From Siphonodentalium dalli (taxonomy: Eukaryota; Mollusca; Scaphopoda; Gadilida; Siphonodentaliidae), in contig CP136064.1 in NCBI GenBank assembly GCA_032622095.1, positions 178,966,011-179,030,010 of the forward strand: 64,000 nt of DNA. The letters are read 5' to 3'. The position numbers and the translations under genes are program-made. Below are positions 34,648-45,388 of the stretch, one piece after another (the first letter of the stretch is position 1; each line of letters opens with the position of its first letter). A model generated the notes under the pieces. That model was not told the DNA's origin and did not search any database. It worked only from the letters and a program-made list of their open reading frames with translations.

Positions 34648-35079
34648 TAGGTTATAATTTAGAAATAACGTTTATCAAGTTATGATAATTTCCTCAAGAA
34701 TATACTAATAGTACAGCATAATGATGATATGAATGCGATATTATTCACAAAACAAACTTTGTGTCAAGAGAAAATGTAGGTCGAGTGTTGTTTAGCTTCT
34801 CGCAAAAAGCGAGTTGAATTGTTTATAAGCAGTCACGATATTACGTCATTTCCAGATTTGTATTCGCTTGCATTATATGTCGGTTGTAAAACCCCTAATT
34901 TGGTGTGTCTACGACTTACAACTCACAATACTATCGTTTGTAAATTCTTTATTTAGTATGTATTACCATATATAGGTATGAGACAGAATTACCATAAGTT
35001 AGGAGAAAATACTAACTGGATTAAGAAATATTCATCTCTTTGCAAGAACAATTATATTATGTACAAGTTTTCTGTCTGA

Positions 35080-35248
35080 TCATTTCCCAATCATGAAGTA
35101 ATGTGGATCAGCTGGATTTTGAACTGACAGCGGGTAAAATTTGGCATGATTTGAATGCGATTGTTGATTGCGCCAATAATTTGATCTTGGCCTTCCACAG
35201 CGCAATGGAATATTTTCATTGGACGATCCGGTAATTCCAAGTGTTTGT
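35080..35248 (-). CDS. Possible orphan terminal exon, 55 residues
   Basis: The minus strand has an AG acceptor (TCATTTATTTATAG, weak pyrimidine run) before ACAAACACTTGG, then an open frame QTLGITGSSNENIPLRCGRP ... ending HYFMIGK and TGA at 35080-35082. The amino-acid mix (many N, S, P and aromatic residues) and the GC content, higher than the flanks, look coding. The required phase (two bases from the previous exon) does not fit TIMM22 exon 3, which gives one base, so this is not an alternative TIMM22 end. Its partner exons are not seen. An ATG at 35,299-35,301 would give a 73-residue frame, but residues before the acceptor look non-coding. No family recognised; it may be chance. Confidence 0.3.
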
Positions 35249-35700
35249 CTATAAATAAATGATTTGTAACAATTTTGATGTTTGTTTACATAATGAAGCA
35301 TACAAATGTGACGAGAACATGCAATCTACACAATATTTATGATTTGTATATTATATAATATCCTTTCTGTTTGTGGCGGTTTTACCAGATGTGACTATTT
35401 GAACAGCTATATCCACGCCATAGGCTGACTGTATCTTTAATTCAATGCTCACCAATATCACAAATGGAAATGTACATAAATTGAATATGGTATTGAATAA
35501 CTACCGGTATGCATGACTATATTTGCACATAATATCGGCCATGGTTGACGTCACCTTGATATGATCACTTTTGAATTTCGTCAAAGGTACAGATGTGCAA
35601 TTATTATGTGTACAACTCTTTGAAAAACAATGGACCAGGTTAGTATAGAAATAGTTTAATTGTACACAATTGCACACCAGCTATGGACATCCTTAAAAGA

Positions 35701-35970
35701 ACCATACTGGCAAACAATGGGCAGAAACTCTATAGTTCTTCTTGAACTACAGCTATAATCTGGAAACCATTACGGGTCAGATCTGAGGCAACCATACTGA
35801 CAAACAAAGGGCAGTAACTCTATAGTTCTTCTTGAACTACAGTTACCATCTGGAAACCATTACTGGTCAGATTTGAGGCAACCATACTGACAAACAAAGG
35901 GCAGAAACTCTACAGTTCTTCTTGAACTATAGCTATCATCTGGAAACCATTACTGGTCAGATTTGAGGCA
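35701..35970 (+). repeat. Tandem repeat, 3 units of exactly 90 bp
   Basis: ACCATACTG starts units at 35,701, 35,791 and 35,881. Each contains AGTTCTTCTTGAACTA, itself a small palindrome, and TCTGGAAACCATTAC. Confidence 0.8.
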
Positions 35971-36041
35971 GAATAATTCTGTAAAATGGGAGGGATCTAA
36001 CTTTCAAACTCAATCTGGGTGCATAAAGATTGGTAACTTAA

Positions 36042-36082
36042 AGGTACTCAAACCGATCAAAGGGTCCCCATATCATCAAGAT

Positions 36083-36121
<39 letters not shown>

Positions 36122-36532
36122 TTTCTTCAAAATATGCTTTAGTTATCAGAATCGATTAATTGCAACAAAATAATGCTAACCACTGTCAACTATGGTATCA
36201 AATTTCCCAAAACGTGTTATTTATCAACATTTTGTTCAATGAAATATGGCCGTATTATCACTTGAGTATTCACGAAATTTGGCCGCATTACCACTTGTTT
36301 TTAGAGTTATCCATCTTCATCTGCAATTTTGACCGAGACCGTCCATTTGACGGCGTATTTCTGGGCCACAAATAAATGACCATCTCGAGAAATAACAAAC
36401 TTCAAAATTCGATATATGATCACTCTGAACTTTGATGGGTAGGTTCCTCGACTTGAATCATATTTTTTATATGTTTTATCCCCGAAGCCAAAGAAATAGT
36501 AAATTAGGAGCGTTAATTCAGATAATGCATCT
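36042..36532 (+). mobile_element. TTAA MITE family C, copy 3
   Basis: TTAA at 36038-36041 and 36533-36536 flanks AGGTACTCAAACCGATC ... GATAATGCATCT. A (CAA)n run at about 36,082-36,121 is expanded compared with the other copies. The frame at 36160-36375 is not conserved. On the minus strand the right terminus supplies ATTAAA at 36,532-36,537, about 205 bp past the TIMM22 stop codon. Confidence 0.65.
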
Positions 36533-36741
36533 TTAATAAGTTAATGGAATAAGACTCTGAACTATTTCAAGGTGCCTTAACTTCAATTCTGTTCAAAACC
36601 AATACTCTCACCAAAAATTATCTCATGGGCCAACAGTCGTATTATCCGGCTCATGTTCGGTCAATTTAAAAAAAAACGATCTTTTCTCTGTCCACAATCA
36701 TATCACAGTTGTTTGTACAGGTTTCTATCTGTGTGGTCACA

Positions 36742-36824
36742 TCACATGTGTCTCATGTAGTAGTCAATAGCTGTGGAGAATACAGCAAACCCAGCAGCAC
36801 CAAGCAGCCCAGCCTGAACACCAG
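36742..36824 (-). CDS. TIMM22: TIMM22 last exon (fourth membrane segment)
   Basis: On the minus strand, acceptor TTCTTACTTTACAG precedes CT GGT GTT CAG, continuing the split Ala codon (G|CT) from the exon at 51.8 kb. It encodes AGVQAGLLGAAG then FAVFSTAIDYYMRHM and TGA (36,742-36,744). Tim22 is the channel-forming subunit of the carrier translocase in the mitochondrial inner membrane, inserting metabolite carriers and other multi-span proteins. The small-residue-rich helix and the F-S-x-x-I-D-Y-Y ending are the usual Tim22 C-terminus. The frame is intact. A possible poly(A) signal (ATTAAA on the minus strand, 36,532-36,537) lies in the terminus of an adjacent MITE. Confidence 0.85.
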
Positions 36825-37022
36825 CTGTAAAGTAAGAACATTTCTTGTTACTGTTTTCTTGACAGGCTTCGAAACCGGCTGCCGGCTAAATAAAATGTCT
36901 TCTGGCTACATAGCAACACTCTATAAAGGATACTCATTGTTTGCTCATCCCACTTCAAAACAAATCTCGTTCTCCAAGTTCTTGATTTCCTTCTATTTTA
37001 CAGTTTGTGTACCTTTCTTGAC

Positions 37023-37110
37023 TAAATGGATTATCCCATTCAGTTATAAAAGCATATATTGGATTGGTCTATTATTTATCTGGAGGGATGTTCAGGAAAT
37101 ATAGACAGAT
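37023..37110 (+). repeat. Dispersed repeat shared with 26.4 kb
   Basis: Same AAATGGATTATCCCATTCAG block as at 26,430. It falls inside the 131-codon frame 36709-37104, whose first third is the antisense of the TIMM22 last exon; that frame is therefore not a gene. Confidence 0.5.
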
Positions 37111-37314
37111 GAACAGAACCATAACAGAACAGAAGATTTCCATATATCTGTGGGAAATGGTGAGATAATAAGTTCATTATACAGCCTTAGGCGGTTTGTT
37201 GAATTTATTATCTGAACATTTTCTAAGGCAAATACTTGTCACTGAGTATTTAGTAAAGAAAGAGTTAAACCTCATTGCAGATGAGGATTGTTATCTTAAT
37301 TTCTGGTATCTTTG

Positions 37315-37420
37315 CAGATTGAGGTCCCCAGAGGGTGAATTTAGTGACGCTATCATGCACAGTGGGCTAGCATCACTAAATTCACCCTCTGGGAACCTAA
37401 TTCTGCATGGCCTCATCTGC
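37315..37420. repeat. AATGAGGTCCCC palindrome, copy 3
   Basis: GATTGAGGTCCCCAGAGGGT pairs with ACCCTCTGGGAACCTAATTC. The flank to 37,540 matches 31,858-31,970. Confidence 0.6.
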
Positions 37421-37611
37421 TATGGGAGACAAGACTCAGATTGAAGTTACCAAATGGTGAATATTGTGATGTACACACATTGGGAACCTTGATTATGCAA
37501 TGTGTCGTCTGCCAATTTTGGGATATAGAGCAACTAAACTAAAAAAGAAATATAATCTATGTGATGAAGTTTCTATAGAAATTTGATCAAAAAGAAATTT
37601 TCCAGAGAAGA

Positions 37612-37722
37612 TGAGGAATAAGCAGAATGAGGCCCCCAGAGGGTGAATTTAGTGATGCTAGCCCACTATGCGGGATAGCGTCACTAAATTCACCCTCTGG
37701 GGACCTCATTCTGCAAATGACA
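37612..37722. repeat. AATGAGGTCCCC palindrome, copy 4
   Basis: CAGAATGAGGCCCCCAGAGG pairs with CCTCTGGGGACCTCATTCTG. This is the longest and cleanest copy, with loop GATGCTAGCCCACTATGCGG. Confidence 0.65.
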
Positions 37723-37839
37723 GGCAAAAATAATAACAAAAATAAAACACAATAACTCCAAGTGTGGTATTTTTGACTGGAAAAATTCACATACCAAATT
37801 TTGTTATCAATTAGAACTGGAAACCGCAAATCAGGTAAA

Positions 37840-38063
37840 ATCTAAGTTGAAAAAGGGGCATAACTCAGTCAAAATCATGCGGATGAAACCCATATTCGAA
37901 CTTGATCTGTATTTTGGTGTGGTAAACTAACATACCAAATTTGGTTCAGTTCACTCGATTCAATCTAAAGTTATCATCCGGAAACCAAAAGTGGAGAGAC
38001 GGATGGATGGACGGACAACCCATTTACATATTAAATACGCCCATTTTTTCAAACGGGCATATA
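37840..38063 (+). mobile_element. Satellite element family 4, 3' end
   Basis: One ~190-bp unit (GGGGCATAACTCAGTC ... CCATATTCGAACTTG) is followed by GACGGATGGATGGACGGAC and then a hairpin CGCCCATTTTTTCAAACGGGC with tail ATATA. The next element (38,064) starts directly at this end. Confidence 0.55.
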
Positions 38064-39421
38064 ATGAAAGTGTCAATGACACTGTAGCTCAACTTAGGTA
38101 GGGGAATAATTTAATGGTTGACAGTAAATGGAGGAATAGGAAAGGTGCTAATTGAAATGTCTAACCTGCGCCAAAGGATTTAGTGATGCAAAGAGTAAAA
38201 TACAAGATGGCTGCTGGTGGCCATGTTTTTTGGCCGAACAACTCCAAAATCACTCGTTCCCATCTACATGACAGTGTTAACATCCAAAAGGACTAGTTCC
38301 CATCTACGTATAATTGTTAACATCCATGACAAATTTTGTGAAGATCTGACCAAAGCTACGACCTACAAATTTCATGATGATCAGACGAACAGTACGACAT
38401 GTAGACCGTGACAATGGATTGAATTTTGAAATCCAAGATGGCCACTGTCAGCCATGTTTTTTAGCCGAATGACCCCACAATGATTCGTTCCCATCTACAT
38501 GTCAATGTCAACATTTATGACAAATTTCATAAAGATTAGACCAAAGGTACAACCTGTAGCCCGTGCCAAAGGATTTAGTCATGCAAAGAGTAAAATCCAA
38601 GATGGCTGCTGGCGGCCATGTTTTTTGGCCGAACGACTCCAAAATCACTCGTTCCCATCTACATGTCATTGTTAACATTAATGACCTGTAGCCCGCGCCA
38701 AAGGATTTAGTCATGCAAAGAGTAACATCCAAGATGGCTGCTGGCGGCCATGTTTATTGGTCGAACGACCCCAAAATGACTCGTTCCCATCTACATGTCA
38801 ATATTAACATCCATGACAAATTTCATGATGATCAGACGAACAGTACGACCTGTAGGGGTTGAATTTTGAAATCTAAGATGGCCACCAGCGGCCATGTTTT
38901 TTGGCCGAATGACCCCACAATGATTCGTTCCCATCTACATGTCAATGTCAACATTCATGACAAATTTCATAAAGATTAGACCAAAGGTACAACCTGTAGC
39001 CCGCCCCAAAGGATTTAGTCATGCAAAGAGTAAAATCCAAGATGGCTGCTGGTGGCCATGTTTTTTGGCTGAACGACACCAAAATCACTCGTTCCCATCT
39101 ACATGTCATTATTAACATCAATGACAAATTTCATGATGATCAGGCGAACAGTACGATCTGTAGCCCGCGCCAATGGATTGAATCTTGAAATCCAAGATGG
39201 CTGCCAGCGGCCATGTTTTTTGGCCGAATGACCCCAAAATGACTCGTTCCCATCTACATGTCAACATTCATGACAAATTTCATGAAGATCAGACCAAAGG
39301 TACAACCTGTAGCCCGCGCCAAAGGAAATTGTTGACGGACACACGGACACACGCACACACACACGGACGACGGACGCCAAACCATGGCAATAGCTCAAAC
39401 TTACAAAAGTAAGTTGAGCTA
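38064..39421 (+). mobile_element. Helentron/HINE-like element, copy E1
   Basis: The 5' end is ATGAAAGTGTCAATGACACT then GTAGCTCAACTTAGG. The body has about 7 satellite units of ~160 bp (CCAAGATGGCTGCTGGCGGC ... CAAAGGATTTAGTCATGC), alternating two subtypes (CCAAAGGATTTAG and CCAATGGATTGAA ends). The 3' end has GACGGACACACGGACACACG, then a hairpin TAGCTCAAACTTAC-AAAA-GTAAGTTGAGCTA. TAGCTCAACTTA at the start is inverted as TAAGTTGAGCTA at the end. The parts match HINE/pearl-type non-autonomous Helentrons; the assignment is by structure only. Confidence 0.65.
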
Positions 39422-39867
39422 AAAATGAAGTAAATTTTGTCTAATTTGGTTCATGCTACTTTCTTGCTTATAAACTACTACATGCACATATATATTCTTA
39501 TGAATGTGCCAAATACTACTTTTCATTATAATGAACCGCGGTAATTGATAAACAAAAATGAAAACTGAAAAACACAAAACTCGCCAAGTTTTGTTTACGT
39601 AACCACATGGTGCATACTATTCGAAAGTCATACCATATCATTTCAAGCAATTTGTTTATTTGAAGAAAGAACTCAATTGAGTAAACACTTTTGCTACATG
39701 TAGTTTGAAAGTTAAATTAAAACTTGACAAGTTTGTTAACCCATCTAGCATTTTAACATGTGCATGGTAGATGGATCGGCACTAGTCATTTGACAGACAC
39801 ACTCAAACATGCATCGGTCATTTGTGACCAGCCATATTAAATCCAGTCGAAAGTCGGGATTTTTTTA

Positions 39868-39945
39868 CCCTGTGCCAATGCATTCTCTTATATATGCGAG
39901 TCGACCATAGGTCGCCTCGCATATATAAGAGAATGCATTGGCCTA
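39868..39945. mobile_element. Palindromic MITE core in tandem unit 1
   Basis: CCCTGTGCCAATGCATTCTC ... GAGAATGCATTGGCC is a ~66-bp near-perfect palindrome with centre GACCATAGGTCG. Identical copies lie in units 2 (about 42,414-42,490) and 3 (about 45,117-45,194). No TTAA is directly adjacent, so this is a derivative of the piggyBac-like family rather than a full copy. Confidence 0.6.
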
Positions 39946-40134
39946 ACAATTTTTTACAATTTTAATAATTTTTTCTTGTATTCTTTAACAATTTTATAAT
40001 TTCACCCATACAGAGCCCCAGACAAACATAAACAGACAACACTTTTCTATATGCTTCTATATATGTGTGGGGCTCCCTGCAGGATAATGGATGTTTATTT
40101 ATGTCCTAAAAATTGTAAGAAACATTTATTTAAA

Positions 40135-41966
40135 ATGAAAGTGTCAATGACACTGTAGCTCAACTTAGGTAGGGGAATAATTTAATGGTTGACAGTAAAT
40201 GGAGGAATAGGAAAGGTGCTAATAGAAATGTCTAACCTGCGCCAAAGGATTTAGTGATGCAAAGAGTAAAATACAAGATGGCTGCTGGTAGCCATTTTTT
40301 TTGGCCAATTGACCCCAAAAGAACTCGTTCCCATCTACGTATAATTGTTAACATCCATGACAAATTTTATGAAGATCTGACCAAAGCTACAACCTACAAT
40401 TTTCATGATGATCAGACGAACAGTACGACCTGTAGACCGCGCCAATGGATTGAATTTTGAAATCCAAGATGGCCACTGGCAGCCATGTTTTTTGGCCGAA
40501 TGACCCCACAATGATTCGTTCCCATCTACATGTCAATGTCAACATTCATGACAAATTTCATAAAGATTAGACCAAAGGTACAACCTGTAGCCCGTGCCAA
40601 AGGATTTAGTCATGCAAAGAGTAAAATCCAAGATGGCTGCTGGCGGCCATGTTTTTTGGCCGAACGACTCCAAAATCACTTGTTCCCATCTACATGTCAG
40701 AGTTAACATCCATGAAAAATTTAATAAAGATCAGACCAAAGGTATGACCTGTTGGCCACGCCAAAGGATTTAGTCATGCAAAGAGTAAAATGCTGGTGGC
40801 CATGTTTGTTGACCGAATGACCCCAAAACGACTCGTTCCCATCTACATGTCATTGTTATAATTCATGACAAATTTGATAAACTTCCGACCAACACAACGA
40901 CCTGTAGCCCGCGCCAAAGGATTTAGTCATGCAAAGAGTAAAATCCAAGATGGCTGCTGGCAGCCATGTTTTTTGGCCGAACGACCCCAAAATCACTCGT
41001 TCCCATCTACATGTCAATGTCAACATTGATGACAAATTTCATAAAGATCAGACCAAAGGTACGACCTGTAGCCCGCGCCAAAGGATTTAGTCATGCAAAT
41101 AGTAAAATCCAAGATGGCTGCTGGCGGCCATGTTTTTCAGCCGAAACGACCCCAAAATCACTCGTTCCCATCTACATGTCATTGTTAACATCCATGACAA
41201 ATTTCATGATGTTCCGATCAAAGCTACGACCTGTAGCCCGCGCCAAAGGATTTAGTCATGCAAAGAGTAACATCCAAGATGGCTGCTGGCGGACATGTTT
41301 ATTGGTCGAACGACCCCAAAATGACTCGTTCCCATCTACATGTCAATATTAACATCCATGACAAATTTCATGATGATCAGACGAACAGTACGACCTGTAG
41401 GGGTTGAATTTTGAAATCTAAGATGGCCGCCAGCGGCCATGTTTTTTGGCCGAATGACCCCACAATGATTCGTTCCCATCTACATGTCAATGTCAACATT
41501 CATGACAAATTTCATAAAGATTAGACCAAAGGTACAACCTGTAGCCCGCGCCAAAGGATTTAGTCATGCAAAGAGTAAAATCCAAGATGGCTGCTGGTGG
41601 CCATGTTTTTTGGCCGAACAACACCAAAATCACTCGTTCCCATCTACATGTCATTATTAACATCAATGACAAATTTCATGATGATCAGGCGAACAGTACG
41701 ATCTGTAGCCCGCGCCAATGGATTGAATCTTGAAATCCAAGATGGCTGCCAGCGGCCATGTTTTTTGGCCGAATGACCCCAAAATGACTCGTTCCCATCT
41801 ACATGTCAACATTCATGACAAATTTCATGAAGATCAGACCAAAGGTACAACCTGTAGCCCGCGCCAAAGGAAATTGTTGACGGACACACGGACACACGCA
41901 CACACACACGGACGATGGACGCCAAACCATGGCAATAGCTCAAACTTACAAAAGTAAGTTGAGCTA
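40135..41966 (+). mobile_element. Helentron/HINE-like element, copy E2
   Basis: Complete copy with 5' ATGAAAGTGTC and 3' hairpin ending GAGCTA at 41,966. It has about 10 satellite units. Frames of 68-128 codons inside (40254-40460, 40966-41352, 41730-41957) are satellite read-through. Confidence 0.65.
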
Positions 41967-42684
41967 AAAATGAAGTAAATTTTGTCTAATTTGGTTCATG
42001 CTACTTTCTTGCTTATAAACTACTACATGCACATATATATTCTTATGAATGTGCCAAATACTACTTTTCATTATAATGAACCGCGGTAATTGATAAACAA
42101 AAATGAAAACTGAAAAACACAAAACTCGCCAAGTTTTGTTTACGTAACCACATGGTGCATACTATTCGAAAGTCATACCATATCATTTCAAGCAATTTGT
42201 TTATTTGAAGAAAGAACTCAATTGAGTAAACACTTTTGCTACATGTAGTTTGAAAGTTAAATTAAAACTTGACAAGTTTGTTAACCCATCTAGCATTTTA
42301 ACATGTGCATGGTAGATGGATCGGCACTAGTCATTTGACAGACACACTCAAACATGCATCGGTCATTTGTGACCAGCCATATCAAATCCAGTCGAAAGTC
42401 GGGATTTTTTTTACCCTGTGCCAATGCATTCTCTTATATATGCGAGTCGACCATAGGTCGCCTCGCATATATAAGAGAATGCATTGGCCTAACAATTTTT
42501 TACAATTTTAATAATTTTTTCTTGTATTCTTTAACAATTTTATAATTTCACCCATACAGAGCCCCAGACAAACATAAACAGACAACACTTTTCTATATGC
42601 TTACATGTATATATGTGTGGGGCTCCCTGCAGGATAATGGATGTTTATTTATGTCCTAAAAATTGTAAGAAACATTTATTTAAA

Positions 42685-44671
42685 ATGAAAGTGTCAATGA
42701 CACTGTAGCTCAACTTAGGTAGGGGCATAATTTAATGGTTGACAGTAAATGGAGGAATAGGAAAGGTGCTAATAGAAATGTCTAACCTGCGCCAAAGGAT
42801 TTAGTGATGCAAAGAGTAAAATACAAGATGGCTGCTGGTAGCCATTTTTTTTGGCCAATTGACCCCAAAAGAACTCGTTCCCATCTACGTATAATTGTTA
42901 ACATCCATGACAAATTTTATGAAGATCTGACCAAAGCTACAACCTACAATTTTCATGATGATCAGACGAACAGTACGACCTGTAGACCGCGCCAATGGAT
43001 TGAATTTTGAAATCCAAGATGGCCACTGGCAGCCATGTTTTTTGGCCGAATGACCCCACAATGATTCGTTCCCATCTACATGTCAATGTCAACATTCATG
43101 ACAAATTTCATAAAGATTAGACCAAAGGTACAACCTGTAGCCCGTGCCAAAGGATTTAGTCATGCAAAGAGTAAAATCCAAGATGGCTGCTGGCGGCCAT
43201 GTTTTTTGGCCGAACGACTCCAAAATCACTTGTTCCCATCTACATGTCAGAGTTAACATCCATGAAAAATTTAATAAAGATCAGACCAAAGGTATGACCT
43301 GTTGGCCACGCCAAAGGATTTAGTCATGCAAAGAGTAAAATGCTGGTGGCCATGTTTGTTGACCGAATGACCCCAAAACGACTCGTTCCCATCTACATGT
43401 CATTGTTATAATTCATGACAAATTTGATAAACTTCCGACCAACACAACGACCTGTAGCCCGCGCCAAAGGATTTAGTCATGCAAAGAGTAAAATCCAAGA
43501 TGGCTGCTGGCAGCCATGTTTTTTGGCCGAACGACCCCAAAATCACTCGTTCCCATCTACATGTCATTATTAACATTAATGACAAATTTCATGATGATCA
43601 GACGAACAGTACGACCTGTAGCCCGCGCCAATGGATTGAATCTTGAAATCCAAGATGGCTGCCAGCGGCCATGTTTTTTGGCCGAATGACCCCAAAATGA
43701 CTCGTTCCCATCTACATGTCAATGTCAACATTGATGACAAATTTCATAAAGATCAGACCAAAGGTACGACCTGTAGCCCGCGCCAAAGGATTTAGTCATG
43801 CAAATAGTAAAATCCAAGATGGCTGCTGGCGGCCATGTTTTTCAGCCGAAACGACCCCAAAATCACTCGTTCCCATCTACATGTCATTGTTAACATCCAT
43901 GACAAATTTCATGATGTTCCGATCAAAGCTACGACCTGTAGCCCGCGCCAAAGGATTTAGTCATGCAAAGAGTAACATCCAAGATGGCTGCTGGCGGACA
44001 TGTTTATTGGTCGAACGACCCCAAAATGACTCGTTCCCATCTACATGTCAATATTAACATCCATGACAAATTTCATGATGATCAGACGAACAGTACGACC
44101 TGTAGGGGTTGAATTTTGAAATCTAAGATGGCCGCCAGCGGCCATGTTTTTTGGCCGAATGACCCCACAATGATTCGTTCCCATCTACATGTCAATGTCA
44201 ACATTCATGACAAATTTCATAAAGATTAGACCAAAGGTACAACCTGTAGCCCGCGCCAAAGGATTTAGTCATGCAAAGAGTAAAATCCAAGATGGCTGCT
44301 GGTGGCCATGTTTTTTGGCCGAACAAAACCAAAATCACTCGTTCCCATCTACATGTCATTATTAACATCGATGACAAATTTCATGATGATCAGGCGAACA
44401 GTACGATCTGTAGCCCGCGCCAATGGATTGAATCTTGAAATCCAAGATGGCTGCCAGCGGCCATGTTTTTTGGCCGAATGACCCCAAAATGACTCGTTCC
44501 CATCTACATGTCAACATTCATGACAAATTTCATGAAGATCAGACCAAAGGTACAACCTGTAGCCCGCGCCAAAGGAAATTGTTGACGGACACACGGACAC
44601 ACGCACACACACACGGACGATGGACGCCAAACCATGGCAATAGCTCAAACTTACAAAAGTAAGTTGAGCTA
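42685..44671 (+). mobile_element. Helentron/HINE-like element, copy E3
   Basis: Near-identical to E2 with one extra 160-bp unit at about 43,566-43,725. The first satellite and both termini match E2 base for base over long stretches. Confidence 0.65.
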
Positions 44672-45388
44672 AAAATGAAGTAAATTTTGTCTAATTTGGT
44701 TCATGCTACTTTCTTGCTTATAAACTACTACATGCACATATATATTCTTATGAATGTGCCAAATACTACTTTTCATTATAATGAACCGCGGTAATTGATA
44801 AACAAAAATGAAAACTGAAAAACACAAAACTCGCCAAGTTTTGTTTACGTAACCACATGGTGCATACTATTCGAAAGTCATACCATATCATTTCAAGCAA
44901 TTTGTTTATTTGAAGAAAGAACTCAATTGAGTAAACACTTTTGCTACATGTAGTTTGAAAGTTAAATTAAAACTTGACAAGTTTGTTAACCCATCTAGCA
45001 TTTTAACATGTGCATGGTAGATGGATCGGCACTAGTCATTTGACAGACACACTCAAACATGCATCGGTCATTTGTGACCAGCCATATCAAATCCAGTCGA
45101 AAGTCGGGATTTTTTTACCCTGTGCCAATGCATTCTCTTATATATGCGAGTCGACCATAGGTCGCCTCGCATATATAAGAGAATGCATTGGCCTAACAAT
45201 TTTTTACAATTTTAATAATTTTTTCTTGTATTCTTTAACAATTTTATAATTTCACCCATACAGAGCCCCAGACAAACATAAACAGACAACACTTTTCTAT
45301 ATGCTTACATGTATATATGTGTGGGGCTCCCTGCAGGATAATGGATGTTTATTTATGTCCTAAAAATTGTAAGAAACATTTATTTAAA

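Noticed and set aside
36709-37104. 131-codon plus-strand frame
   Set aside because: Its beginning is the antisense of the TIMM22 last exon and its end is a dispersed repeat shared with 26.4 kb.
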